Below are positions 47,636-60,600 of a DNA stretch of 64,000 nt, one piece after another; the first letter of the stretch is position 1, and the number at the start of each line of letters is the position of its first letter. Made by a program: the position numbers and the translations under genes. The stretch comes from Parietaria judaica (Eukaryota > Streptophyta > Magnoliopsida > Rosales > Urticaceae), in the NCBI GenBank assembly GCA_954871525.1, contig OX940872.1:25577746-25641745 (forward strand), written 5' to 3'. The notes under the pieces were generated by a model that worked only from the letters and a program-made list of their open reading frames with translations, was not told the origin of the DNA and did no database searches.

Positions 47636-50600
47636 ATGAAAGAAACCCCTCCATGGATTGTCATTGCTTTGGTGATAGCAACGGCGAGCGAGGCCCGAAT
47701 TGCCACCACTCTCGACGGCCCGTTCGAGCCCGTGACGCGCCGGTTCGACCCGGCGCTCCGGCGAGGCAGCGACGACTTGCCGATGGACCACCCCAGGCTC
47801 AAGAAAAATGTGACTGGGAATTTTCCTGAGCAGATTTCTCTGGCCATATCTTCACCTTCTTCTATGTGGGTCTCATGGGTCACTGGTTCGTTAACAGCAC
47901 TTCTCTTCAACACTCGAATATTGCTTGGCCAAGTTGGTTAGCACTATTTGTAATTTATGGTATAAACTATGAAGTTTAGTTAATTATAATTTGTAGGGAT
48001 GATTTCGGTAAAAGTATCTTAGTTACAGTAAACTGCTCCTCCATGTACTTAGGTTCATTTTATCATAAAAGTTGCTAGATCAGATAGAACAATTGTTCTC
48101 AAATTGAGAACAATTGTTTTACTGAGCTTATTGAGAATCTCAATGTCTTTAAAAAAAACACGGATAAAAGAGAGACCCAAATAATAATAATAATAAATTA
48201 ATGCTTGTACGGTTTTATTGAACTTTGAGTAAAAAAAAAAATCCTTTAAAAGGAATCTGGGATCCGTTAGCGTAGTTGACTACAACTTAAGTACTTTTGT
48301 CACTATTTTCTCTAATTTAAACTTTAACTACAAGAAAAATAGTATCTAGCTTCTTACATAAAAAAAAAATCTCATTTCGCAATTATAGCAGCTAACTAAA
48401 AATAAAATCAATGGCGGAATTAGATTACAAATCTCGTACAATTTGAGGCGACTTGCGCATAATCAAGTCTATTTTGAATCCATAAATCTTCTCCGAAAAT
48501 ATTAGCAATTGAAGCTTAAGTAGTGAAGTTCTCTCACAAATTATAATATCTCGGAGTAAATAAAGTTTCTAGATCTTTCGAAAAAATGTGGAACCCCAAT
48601 AGATGAGTCGGGCGTGGGCTGCCCGAGCTCATCGCCTGCCTTCCTCAACGTGCTTGTGCCCGGCTCCTAACCGCCCGGCCGCCACTTGTATTAGGTGATG
48701 CTCAAATTGGTGTGAATGTGACACCTCTTGATCCATCAACGGTAGGGAGTGAAGTGTTGTATGGCACAAGAAGTGGCAAATACACTAAGCTTGAGAGAGG
48801 CTTTTCAAGTGTGTATAGTCAACTCTATCCATTCCAAGGCCTCATGAATTACACGTCTGGAATCATTCACCATGTCAAGCTTCACGGTAAAAATTGAGAA
48901 AATTGACTGTTTCTTTTATATATTATCCATTTTTACAAATCCGGCATCGGTTTTGTAAAACCGGTTTCTTAGTACTATTCATCGGTACTGCAAATATGAA
49001 GAACAATTATAAAATGTAATAAAGTTCGGAGCAGTATATACCAAGGTGTTAAATTTCGCGATTATTCATGGAAATGTCGACCGATTTTCGTTTTTCGAGG
49101 ATATGCGAAAGGAAAACCTTTTCGTTTCGCTGGTTTTTTACCATTTTTTGCGAAATTCGCATGGTCAGGTGGATGGAATATTGTTTTTCGTTTTTGTGAG
49201 TAAAAATTGCGAAAAATAGTTGGAATTTCGCAAAAAATCATATTTTTGATAAATTTCGGCAAAAATACCAATTAAACTTTCGGCAAAAACAATTAACTTA
49301 ATATTATACACTTCAAATAATATTATACACTTAACATACATATTAAATTCATCTAACATACATATACACTTAATATACATATTCATTTAATATTATACAC
49401 TTCAACTAATATTAAATTTGTTAACATACATATATACAATTAACATGCATATTCACTTAATATTACACACTTAATTAACATACATATATTTACTTCACAT
49501 AATAATTGACTTAATATTATACATTTCACCTACATATATAAGTTACAAATGTGTTTTGTTGTATATAATTATGTCTTGTATTTATTAAATATGTAGTTTT
49601 GAACCTACATAAATATCTTGCTTAAATACTCAAATATTTTTTACAAAATATCCGTCGAAAACCCCATCGGCATGCGGTATGCCCATGCGAAAAATGCGGT
49701 ATATGCGGCATGCCTTTTTTTTTTTGCAATTTGCCCATCGACATACCCATCGGCAAGCGATATATCCATAAAATGGAAAATGCGAAACGACATCGGCAAG
49801 CGACATTTTAAACCTTGGTATATACCGGTTTCGGGTTTGTTAAAAATTCTTTTTATAGTTCGGAACTGTTTTTACAACATTTTAGGTACTTAAGAAACCG
49901 ATTATTTACAGAATTGAGACCGGATTTGTAATAAAAAGGGGGAAAACCGGGACTTAGTACATCAACAGAAGGGGTTATGTTCTTTGTTTTGCAGCTCTTA
50001 AACCCGGAACCAAATATTTCTACAAGTGCGGAGATAGCTCATTGGCTGCTCTGAGCGAAGAGCACGTGTTCGAAATGCTCCCAAAGCCAAGTTCGAGCAC
50101 GTATCCTCGGCGGATAGCGGTCGTGGGAGACTTTGGACTGACCGGCAACACCACTACCACCGTGGATCACTTGATTGTGAACGACCCTTCCATGATTCTA
50201 ATGGTCGGAGACTTGGTTTACGCGGATCAGTACCGCACCACAGGCGGGAAAGGTGTTCCGTGCTTCGCCTGTGCCTTCCCGGACGCGCCAATCCGTGAGA
50301 CCTATCAGCCTCGCTGGGACGCCTGGCGACGGTGAGGACTCTAGTCATCATTTATAGAAATCGAAATGAATACTCCTATCACTTTGACCACATGAAAGTA
50401 ATTTCAGATTTATGGAGCCTCTAATGTCAGAGATTCCGATGATGGTTGTCGAAGGCAACCACGAGATAGAGCCTCAAGTTGCCGGAAAAACATTCCAGTC
50501 GTACCTCACGAGATCCACAGTGCCTTCCGACGAGAGTGGATCCAAAAGCAAGCTATTCTACTCCTTCGACGCAGGAGGAGTGCACTTCGTCATGCTCGGC

Positions 50601-52079
50601 GCCTATACCGACTACAATTCCACCGGTAATTCTCCCTGCTTCTTCACCTCCATCGTCGGTAATCGAAATCGTGTAAACGGCATTTTTCTTGCTCTCAGGT
50701 GCTCAGTATGCTTGGCTAGAGAAAGACCTTGCTCGTTTGGACCGAGCAGTGACGCCTTGGCTTGTCGCCGCATGGCACCCGCCTTGGTACAACAGCTACG
50801 CCTCCCACTACCGAGAATTTGAGTGCATGAGGTGGGAAATGGAAGAGCTTCTGTACCGGCACGGCGTTGACCTAGTTTTTTCGGGCCACGTAAGTCAAAG
50901 CTAATGATGATTTAGAGGTGAAATTGGCCATGTAGTTTTTTTTTTTCATATATAACTCAAGAGCCGTGGATTTCGGTTTCGGAAATATGAAACCGGCATC
51001 CCCTTTTTAGAAAAAAACCGGATTTCAAAATTCAGAATCGAATTCTTTATAATATATTTCTATTTTCTTATAGTAGTTTAATCAACATATATGATTTGTA
51101 TAAAACCTAAGGGATATAGTCTTTAAAAATCTTAAAGAATCCCAAAAAATCCAAATTAAAGGAGCCTACTTTTCGTGCTCCGTCTTTTTGCAACATACCC
51201 GGTAACTAGAACCGAATTCGATGCGGTTTCCATTTACCTGGATTCCAGTTTTTATATACTTTTACTCCATAAACCGGGTTCCATTTTCAAGAGTCATCTT
51301 TGTTCATTTTCCAGGTTCATGCTTACGAGAGATCAAATCGAGTGTTCAACTACACGCTGGACCCGTGCGGGCCAGTGTACATTACCATTGGGGATGGCGG
51401 GAACATAGAGAAAGTCGATGTTGACCATGCAGACGACCCCGGGAAGTGCCCTTCCCCTGGCGATAACATCCCTGAATTCGGTGGAGTTTGCCGGATGAAC
51501 TTTACTTCGGGCCCGGCTGCGGGCGAATTTTGCTGGAGCCAACAGCCGGAGTGGAGTGCCTTCAGAGAGAGCAGCTTTGGCCACGGGATTCTCGAGGTTT
51601 GTCCCGTATACGATGGCTTAGAAAATAGACAAACTTAATCAGCAAAACTTACAAACCGGTTTTAAAATTTAGTTTTCATATCGAATTTATGTATAAAATT
51701 TGGAAACAAATAACTAAATAGCGGTCATAGTCGGAATCAAGACTGTTGATCTCGAATTTATTAATATATTCATCGATTATAGCGGAGGATTAAGATCTAC
51801 AAATAACAAATCAATCATAAAAAAAAAAAAAAAAAACCTAAATACGTACCAAAAAAGACATAAAATAGTAATTATGAATATTATTTTAAATGATACTTAG
51901 ATTAGCAGTTAAACTTTATGGCATGAAGATTATTTGATGTGTTGCAGGTTTTGAATTCGACATATGCACTGTGGACTTGGCATAGAAACCAAGACACGTA
52001 CAAGGAACAAACTAGTGGCGATCAAATATACATCGTGAGGCAACCAAATTTGTGCTCCAAAACCTCAAAACTAATCTAA
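47636..52079 (+). CDS. PAP23: Purple acid phosphatase, PAP23-like
   Basis: A secreted binuclear-metal phosphatase releasing phosphate from monoesters; the PAP15/PAP23 group includes phytases. Seven exons: 47636-47885, 48695-48886, 49995-50331, 50408-50625, 50699-50889, 51315-51596 and 51948-52079 (TAA), all GT-AG and phase-consistent, total 533 residues, usual for the group. A signal peptide (MKETPPWIVIALVIATASEA) precedes TTLDGPFEPVTRRFDP and RRGSDDLPMDHPRL, which from memory fit PAP23 better than PAP15. All metal-ligand blocks are present: GDFG, GDLVYAD, GNHE, the histidine of AWHPPWYNS, and GHVHAYER. The C-terminus ALWTWHRNQD…QIYIVRQP is also conserved. One oddity is WRRF where relatives have WGRF, at the exon 3/4 junction. 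Intron 2 carries a transposable-element-like insertion. The gene looks functional. Confidence 0.93.
49041..49818. mobile_element. Complete-looking CCAAGG-type element in PAP23 intron 2
   Basis: The ends are CCAAGGTGTTAAATTTCG and, reverse-complemented, CCAAGGTTTAAAATGTCG. Flanking TATATA at 49035-49040 and 49819-49824 could be a target duplication but is low complexity. The interior has ACATACATATACACTTAATA-type repeats. At both sides are the family's blocks around GCGAAA and CATGCGGTATGCC. It is related to fragments at 7.8, 9.0, 9.4 and 55.7 kb. No ORF; superfamily not assigned. Confidence 0.65.
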
Positions 52080-52792
52080 TATTCAAAACTAAGCCTAAGA
52101 TGTAAATCTTGAAAAATTAAGTGTCCATCTTTTAATTAAAAAAAATGCAAAAACTAAATTGAAACACGCACAAATAAATAAAAAAATAAAATACTTAAAT
52201 TGTCTTTTTTATGTATTTCTAAAAAATTAGAATTTAAAGTGAAGCACGTGCGGTTAATCGTGTCAGTACTTGTGATTATTTTTTATCTCAGAATTTATTA
52301 GGATATGTGAGTTCGGTGACAACTTAAAACCCTATTTTTCGCTTACAAATGTTACTCTTTTTTTCCAAGTCTTATCTAAAAAAAGAAAAGCTAATACAAG
52401 AGATATATTTAGGAATTTGGATTCACTCAATGAAAAATCACAAAAAAAAAAAATATATATTTTTTCTTCAACGAGAGACGTGTTTCTTGTTGTTTAATAT
52501 TTTTCAAAAATGGATCTCTGTTTTTCGAAACTACGGCTCATAATGTTTTTTTCTTATGTACTCTAGAACCAAAATAATTTGGCTTTATTTTGATACAAAA
52601 TGAGAAAGCAGACCACAAATTAATTGGTTAAGGGATTGAAATAAATAAAATATATGTCAGTTTGAAACCATTTTTTAGAAATCAAAGTTGCTTTTTCTAA
52701 CGTGGCATCTGTATTAGAAATCTAGCAAGAAATCTAGCATTCAAGCTAAAAATCCCACATCGAGTATCTAGCACATCCAAATTTGCTTCATG

Positions 52793-52831
<39 letters not shown>

Positions 52832-52855
52832 ATCTCTATTAATTATTGTTTTTTT
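52080..52855. other. AT-rich spacer downstream of PAP23
   Basis: (TA)n at about 52793-52830. No gene. Confidence 0.4.
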
Positions 52856-54177
52856 GGTAAACTACTGCTAAGATAGTCGATATTTTTTTTTTTCAATTAT
52901 GTACTCAATTTTTTTCTGGTGGCTATAACAAAATTTATTCCGTTATTCAAAATTTATTCTTTTAACGCCAAACGTACACACCGTTAAATCTCCGTTACTT
53001 CACCCGCGTGGCATGACAAAGATACATGCATACAAAACTAAAGTTATAAGTGGATTCAAACACACAACCTCACAACCCCCTTTCTTATAGTTAAGCACCA
53101 CGCCACTTTAGTTCTTGGTAGATTTAAATATTTATATGTGTATATAAAATGTAACATGCAAATATGTTACATATAACATAACTTACAAAATATATCATGT
53201 AAAATGTAATAAAATTGCAATAAATATAAATTACCCCATCTTAAAATGAATGAAATAAATTTATATTTTTAAAAATTAAAATAAGATTTTATTACATAAT
53301 TTGTATGTTACATTTATTTATAAATAAGATTTTAAATAGATTTTTTTAAATATAAAATAAGATTGTAATAGATAATTTATAGTATCGTTTATAAATATTT
53401 ATAAAAATTATATTTATATATACATTTTATAGATTATTTAATTTATCAATGTAATATATAATATATCTAGCATAATCTTATTTTATATTTTAAATTTTAA
53501 AAATTAATTTTATTTCAATCTATTAATTATAAATAATTTACATGTAATGTTATTTTATTATATTTTTACATGTTTTATTAGATAGTTATAATTGAATTTT
53601 ACATGTTACATTTTATAAATTATATAATTCATAAATGTTACATATAAATTATCTAATATAAACTTATTTTATTATTTAAAAATATAATATTACTTCATTC
53701 ACTTTAATATGAATAATTTATATTTAATTAAATTTTATGACACTTTTACATGTTACATTTTTTAAGTCTAATTTTATATTAAATGTAATAGTTTTGCATG
53801 TTACACTTACAATATGTGTACACTTGCTTTATAAAACTTTTAAATGTCAATTACCATAGCAATAAGAGAGGAAGGTGGTTGGGTGGCTCAATGTGTCTAC
53901 GGGTTCAAGGAGGGCGTGTGTTCAAAACTCCTGTACGCTTTTAATTTTGTGTCTCATAATTAAAAATACGCGGCTTGCCATGTGGGCGTCCGCGTGGAGG
54001 TCAACTGTACCACGTCATCCGTTGACTAATGAGGTGGCAAAATTACAAAGACATGTGTCATGCCACGCGGGTGAAATAACGGAGATTTAACGGTGGGTAC
54101 GTTTGGCGTTAAAGGAATAAACTTTGGGTACATAATTAAAAAAATGAAATATTGAGTATTTTGGCCGCAGTTTACCC
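52856..54177. mobile_element. Long-TIR (Mutator-like) element with tRNA-like boxes
   Basis: The ends are GGTAAACTAC and, reverse-complemented, GGGTAAACTGC. The arms, about 200-300 bp, share TTCAATTATGTAC / TTAATTATGTAC, TTTAACGCCAAACGTAC, CACCGTTAAATCTCCGTTA and TTCACCCGCGTGGCATGACA. TTGTTTTTTT at 52846-52855 and 54178-54187 may be a 10-bp target duplication (low complexity). Each arm holds a weak tRNA-like unit: B-box-like GTGTTTGAATCC (53063-53052, minus) on the left; GTGGCTCAATGTG with GTGTGTTCAAAACTCC (about 53884-53932) on the right. The interior is extremely AT-rich with repeated TTACATGTTACATTTTATAA-like units. No ORF. Confidence 0.72.
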
Positions 54178-54313
54178 TTGTTTTTTTTATATATATATTA
54201 GTTATATATTGATACTTTTTAAACAACTTTAATATCTTACAATATTAACTCAATTCATATTCATTTGGTAATTTTTAAGCGATTTTGAAATATATATATA
54301 TATATATATATAT

Positions 54314-54673
54314 AACTATGAAATGTTTATAACTATATATAGAGTTGTGCATGGTGAAGTCGCGACCCGTCGCGGCTTGGTCGCCGGAAATCACGGGAAG
54401 AGAAGTCGCGATACATCGTGACCGGCGAGCTCGCGATGGTTCGCGATGAGAGAGAGAGAGAGACGGTATGTAGAGGGAGATATTCGGAGAGGGAGAGAGA
54501 GACCGAGATGGACGGAAATTGCGACGGTTGAAGCTAGTCACGAATGATCGCGACTTTTGCCGCAAAATCGCGATGCGTCGCAAACCACGAGAAAACGTCG
54601 CGGTGCGTCGCGAACTAGACTCAGGGCATTTTTGTGCAGCTCTAACTCTATATATAGTTATAAACATTATAGC
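54314..54673. mobile_element. CG-rich inverted-repeat element
   Basis: A perfect 25-bp inverted repeat lies at 54322-54346 and 54644-54668, starting AATGTTTATAACTATATATA. Just inside are hAT-like termini (TAGAGTTGTGCA / TGCAGCTCTA). If those are the true ends, ACTATATA / ACTCTATA would be a 7-of-8 target duplication and part of the palindrome would be flank. The interior is dense in TCGCGA/GTCGCGAC-type motifs, unlike its surroundings. Boundaries are ambiguous. Confidence 0.6.
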
Positions 54674-55647
54674 TGATTTTATGCCAAGTACAGCTATGAA
54701 GATCTATCTACTCTTGATATGGGAAAGATCATATTTAGACAAATCGAATAGTATCAATTTTGTGTTGGCTAAATCTTAAATATATTCAATTTAATTATCC
54801 CCATACTCGTTGTAACTATGATCAATACGCTGAACCGTGATTAGATCTCAAAGACCAGTTCTATTCGGTGATCAAGCTTTAATCTTTAATCTTTGAATCA
54901 TGTGTCCTTTAATCTTTCAATACTCCAACATCCACTTGTTATTCTTCGGGATCGGGGTCTCGAATGTACTGTATGAATCACTCAAAAAAAAAAATTGTAT
55001 GAAATTCTATTAATATAAGTGTAGTTTCTACTTAAAAAAAAAGAAAAGGTAAATTTGGTCAAAACTCATAAAGCAAAGGTTCTATGTTATAATATTAAAT
55101 TTAGACAATTTTATTAATTTTTCAGATTGTGATTAAGGAAGAGTGACTACGTTTCTATTCAAAAATTACGTCAAAATAGAGTATCTTTGAATCATTTAAG
55201 CATGGATGAATATATAAAACGGCAATTATAGCGGAATAAGCGCACTCGTGGACCGAAATAAGCGAACACAAAGAGAATTTAGATTCTGAATATTTTCCAT
55301 AAAACCCGATCGCTAATAGTAATTATGGTATCTCACGTTACATCGAAAACACATGATACTATATATATATTATATATGCAGTATCCTTACATGTATTATT
55401 TGTTTAAGGCTTTAAGATATATTTAATAGTTATGAATATAATATTATTTACATCATAAATGTGCGTATCTTTTAACAAGTTTCCTTTTCGTTCTGTCACA
55501 TTTAAAGACACTTCAAATTGTCTACGCAAACTCAGATCAACAAACTGCCATTTATTCCTTTTCGCCATCACCGACAACAACATGCCAGATATGTTTCATG
55601 CAACTCATTATATATATATTTTTTAAATAGGGTGGCACTATTAAATT
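54674..55647. other. AT-rich intergenic DNA
   Basis: No gene or repeat identified. Confidence 0.4.
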
Positions 55648-55818
55648 TTTTCGAATATTTATCGGCATGTTTATCGAAAATCTGTTTTTGAAGATATGCG
55701 AAACGATATATTCATCGGCATATCCATCGATTTACCTATGAGATACCCATCGACAAGCGATATATCCGTAAAACGAAAAGTGCGAAACGACATCGGCAAG
55801 CAGTATTTAAAACCTTGG
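55648..55818 (-). repeat. Dispersed CCAAGG-type repeat, inverted fragment
   Basis: Read on the minus strand it begins CCAAGGTTTTAAATACTGC and matches the 7808-7990 copy closely along its length (CGATGTCGTTTCGCAC, TTTTACGGATATATCGC, GGTATCTCATAGGTAAAT, GATATGCCGATG). Confidence 0.7.
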
Positions 55819-56023
55819 GTGGCACTACTGACTAAGGTTACAATATATTTTTGCATAATTATGAATATTCAGTTAAAAATAAGTGACACTATTGGTCAAG
55901 TTTACATATGTAAAAAAACGCTCATTTGAGTCTCATGAGGTTACAACCCGTGACTTCTTGAGTAGAGGTGTAGTGAATTTATTACTAGGTCAAGGTTGCT
56001 TGGTTTCATATTATTATTATAAC

Positions 56024-56554
56024 CAGGGGCGGAGGCAAGGGGTGCGGAGCGGGAGCGGCCGCCCCCACTTGATCCGAGCTCGTTATTTTGGTTTTAATTT
56101 GGTCATATTACTATAAATTTTTATATAAATAATAAACATAGCATTTATAAACTAAATATCACTGTAATACAGTGGACTTTTGTTGCCCTTCCAAGTTAAA
56201 GCCTAGGGCATAACTTTTTACTTTTTTTTTTAACAACAGTTTTTGTGGTTATAATATTTTCGTGGTCTTTAGTACTTTACTTAATAATAAGTATACTAAA
56301 ATGATTACAACTTACAAAACTAAAGAATAAAAACATGCAAAATTTTAAATATTGAAAAAATAAATATTTTGAAAATATAATATGTGAAATTCTAATCATA
56401 TATAGATCCTAATGAATTATTTTCATAAACCGAAAGTTCATTAAAAATAGTTATAATATAATTTATATAGTAGTTTCAATATCTCATTTTATTTTAAAAT
56501 TTAGGTTCTATTAATTTTTGCCTCCTCTTAGTCAAAGTTCTGGCTCCGCCGCTG
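56024..56554. mobile_element. hAT-type non-autonomous element (CAGGGGCGGA family)
   Basis: The ends are CAGGGGCGGAGGCAAG and, reverse-complemented, CAGCGGCGGAGCCAG. A perfect 8-bp target duplication, ATTATAAC, lies at 56016-56023 and 56555-56562. It is 531 bp with no ORF. The terminus is shared with the element that broke the DEFL gene (30544-31554), so the two probably used the same transposase. Confidence 0.88.
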
Positions 56555-56562
56555 ATTATAAC

Positions 56563-57576
56563 TCTCTTTCTATTATCACACCCTTAATATATTTTTATTT
56601 ATACTATATATGTATAAGGTTAATAACAAATTAGTGCCATAGCTTGTAATCAGATTTTACTTTCAGTCGCTAAAGCTCTTGAATTCAAGTTTATTGCGAC
56701 ATCAAATAGAAATTAGATACACAGTGTCATATTTAATACAACTTAAATATTTTTATCGTCATTATTCCTATCATACACATACACACATTTATTAGAAATA
56801 ATTATTTGTAACCCTAGATCTCTAAGTTCTAACAATTGAGTTAATTTCTCATTTACACGCTTGATTCACTCCAAGTCCAAGACATGACATTAACATGCAT
56901 CGATTAAAGGAAATTACTTGTGGACTTGTAGCAACATTTCCTTCATTAAAGGAAACTCTATCTAATTAAGAAGTTTATGAATTTCTAATTAATTTCTTTT
57001 ATAGAAACACATCATTTGCCATCACACCATATATTTAATTTATCCAAATTTGTAAATACACGGCCCCACTCCTTAAAATATGGCTGGAAATATTTTACCG
57101 GTTACGAAAGCGATTTTCTAAAAGCGAGTTTATTTTTGAAAAGATCTTATATAAATGGAATTTGCCGGTCCCGGTTTTAGAATTGAAACCTTAACTAATT
57201 TTCATAAACCATGGAAAAAACGATTACTTGCTAATATTATTTCTGTTAATACAACAATTCTTTTCCTCGAAGTTGGATGTGATTTAAAATCCTTATCCGT
57301 TTTCATAAAATTGTTCCAATTATGTCTCCATTGAAACCCAAATTCCGACTTCGGACTCTGAATTATAACCCCCTCGACTTTCTGTTTTCAGAATATCAAA
57401 ACACGGTTTCTAGAATTCCCGAAAACCCCGGAAACAAATTCAAAAACCGCCAAAATCTCAAAGCCGATCCCGGTTAAAAAAAAAAAAAAAAAAACCGGAT
57501 ACATTTTTTTATTTTTTATTTTTATAGAAAGCTTCGAGATTCACTAACGAGTAACGACAAGCCACTCCACTTCTTG
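56563..57576. other. Intergenic DNA upstream of KAB1
   Basis: AT-rich, with several CCGGT/ACCGG-containing strings at 57090-57500 and a poly-A tract at about 57476-57493. No gene. Confidence 0.4.
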
Positions 57577-57588
57577 TATATATATATA
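57577..57588 (+). promoter_or_regulatory. TATA box of KAB1
   Basis: TATATATATATA about 100 bp before the ATG, followed by a CT-rich leader. Confidence 0.55.
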
Positions 57589-57679
57589 CCTCTCTCTCTC
57601 TCCTCTCAACCTCCATTGTTGAACTCTCTCTCTCTCTTTCTCTCTCTCCTCTGCAAGTGCAACCCATCGAGCTTCGGCG

Positions 57680-60600
57680 ATGTCTCCCCCTCCTCCGGCG
57701 GCGGCGATGCAGTACAAGAACCTGGGGCGCACGGGGCTGAAGGTGAGCCAGCTGTCGTACGGCGCGTGGGTGAGCTTCGGCAACCAGCTGGACGTGAAGG
57801 AGGCGAAGTCGCTCCTGCAGTGCTGCCGCGACGCCGGCGTCAACTTCTTCGACAACGCCGAGGTCTACGCCAACGGCCGCGCCGAGGAGATCATGGGGCA
57901 GGCCGTGCGCGAGCTCGGGTGGCGCCGCTCCGACATCGTCGTCTCCACCAAGATCTTCTGGGGCGGGCCCGGCCCCAACGACAAGGGCCTCTCCCGCAAG
58001 CACGTCGTGGAGGGCACCCGGGCCTCGCTCAAGCGCCTGGACATGGAGTACGTCGACCTCGTCTACTGCCACCGCCCGGACTCCTCCACCCCGATCGAGG
58101 AGACCGTCCGGGCCATGAACTACGTCATCGACAAGGGCTGGGCCTTCTACTGGGGGACCAGCGAGTGGTCGGCGCAGCAGATCACGGAGGCCTGCGGGAT
58201 CGCCGAGAGGCTGGATCTGGTGGGACCCGTCGTGGAGCAGCCCGAGTACAATCTGCTCTCCAGGCACAAGGTTTCTTTGCTTCTTTTCGATTTGGGAAAT
58301 GGGGTCGAGCTAAAGATCGTTGCTTTAGAGGGGTTTCGGGTCGACATTATTTTCATTTTGGTGTGTGGAGATGAGGATTTGAGTGATGGGAAATGGGGAT
58401 TTGGGTGATGGTATTGAGCTAAAGATCGTTGCTTTAGTGGGGTTTTGGATCTTAATTGATGCAGTGTGGAGATGAGGATTTGAGTGATGGTGTTGGGCTA
58501 AAGATGGTTGCTTTAGTGGGGTTTTGGATTTAAGTGATGGGGTGTGTAGATGATGATTTGTGTGATGGGAAATGGAGATAAAGATCGTTCCTTTAGAAGG
58601 AGGTTGGGTCTAGATTGATGGTGTGAGAGTACAATTTGCGCTTTTTTGGTGTGCAGAGAAGAGGATTTGGGTGTTGGGAAATGGGATTTGGTGTAAGAAA
58701 TTGATGGTGTGTGTGGAGATAGAGATCATTCTTTTTAGAAGAATGTTGGGTCTAGATTGAGTACAATTTGCTCTTTTGGATCTTAATTAATGGTATGTGA
58801 GTACAACTTGTCCTTTTGGGTGTCGGAAATGAGGATTTGGGTGATGCATTGGTGTTGATCTAAGATCGTTCCCTTGCAGGGGTTTTGGATCTTCTTTGAT
58901 GGTGGTGTGTGAGTTCAGTTTGTTTTATTGGTGTGTAGAGAGGAGGATTTGGGTGTTGAGAAATGGGGATTGGTGTGTGAATTTGAGTGATGGTGTTGAA
59001 ATTAGAAGACTGTTGCTTTAGCGAAGTTTTGGATCGAAATTGGTGGTCTGTGAGTACAATTTGCTCTTTAGGTGTGTAGTGATGAGGATTTGGATGTTTC
59101 GGTGTTTAGAAATGGGGATTGGTGTGTGAATTTGAGTGATGGTGTTGAGAACTTGAGATACGAGGGTGATGCTATAGAGAGTTTTTGGATCTAGTTTGGT
59201 TGTTTTGTGTTAGGAATTGGGGATTTTAAGTTATGGTGTTGAGATTAAAGCAAGACCTCTGGACCTAGTTTGGGTTGCGTGCTCGTGTTTTGATGGGAAA
59301 TGAGGATTTCTGTTTTTATTTTGAGAAAAAAAATTTACCTAAAATTTATCTATGTTTCTTTTGAGATTGCAGGATGAGATGAATTACAAATTTTAGAGGA
59401 ATTTATGTGTTTGTGTCAGTTTCTTATGAGGATTTGGAAATGGTGTGTTGATATTAGGTACATGGATTTGAGTCGAGACTCAAGTTCGTTTCTTTAGATA
59501 AAGTTCGGAGTTTGTTTGATTTTATTGTGTTTTTGTTTTGGGTAGTATTAGTATCAGATGAGATTTTTGTGTTGTTCGGTAAGTTCAGGTTGAGTATGAT
59601 TCTCCACAGAGGCACAAACATGTGGGTTTTAATGTGAATCGGAATGTGGATTTTTCGTATTCGAGGTTTGGGTGCTGAAGTTTCTTTTTATTAACCGGGT
59701 TTCCTTGTGTAACTTTAATGAAAATCTCGGTCTGCTAGTTCCTCTATGTGAGTACTTCTTTTTCAATGAGATGATATTTAATCATATTCTTTATCGTTGC
59801 AGGTTGAGTCCGAATACCTTCCTTTGTACACCAACTACGGCATCGGTCTTACCACGTGGAGCCCGCTCGCTTCTGGGGTTCTCACCGGGAAATACAACAA
59901 GGGAGTTATACCTCCGGACAGTCGGTTCGCCTTGGAAAATTACAAGGTACCGTGTAATATCTTGATTTCAAGTGTAGTGTATCTTAAAATAATTACTTTT
60001 CTCATCCAATATAATATGTCCTTTTCCAAGTACATATCATTGGAGATACGGCAAAAAAGAAGTGGAATATCATTCCACGTTTACATATCTTTTGGGTATT
60101 TTTGTCGCAAATATCCCAATTTAAAATGGGCTCGTTTTTGACAACCTGAGATATTATATGAAATAATGGCTCTGGAGAGATCTTTATAAATTAATCGGCT
60201 TACTTCTCAAAAAGTACATTTGTTTACTACTAAACGGACTAATCTCTTAACTTTTTGCGTACAGAATCTTGCGACAAGATCGCTGGTTGATGATGTGCTG
60301 AGAAAGGTCAACGGCCTGAAGCCGATTGCTGACGAATTAGGTGTTGCGCTGCCGCAACTTGCAATCGCGTGGTGTGCTGCAAACCCCAATGTCTCGTCCG
60401 TCATCACTGGGGCCACCAAGGAGTCTCAGGTAGGCATTTGTTAGATCGCTCTGTTTTTAACACAAAACATGTCACTTAGGAAAAGGTTCTTTATTTTTAA
60501 AAAGATTTAAAAAAAAAAGAATCGGTTTCAGTCTTTCCGATACCACTGCTTACAAGAAGTATCCAAAAAACTGGTCGTTCACCCCCTAATTAAAACCGAA

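Noticed and set aside
47518..47913. 131-codon antisense ORF opposite PAP23 exon 1
   Set aside because: Shadow ORF; the plus strand encodes the conserved N-terminus of the phosphatase.
57509..58267. 252-codon antisense ORF opposite KAB1
   Set aside because: Shadow of the GC-rich KAB1 exon 1, which has full family conservation on the plus strand.
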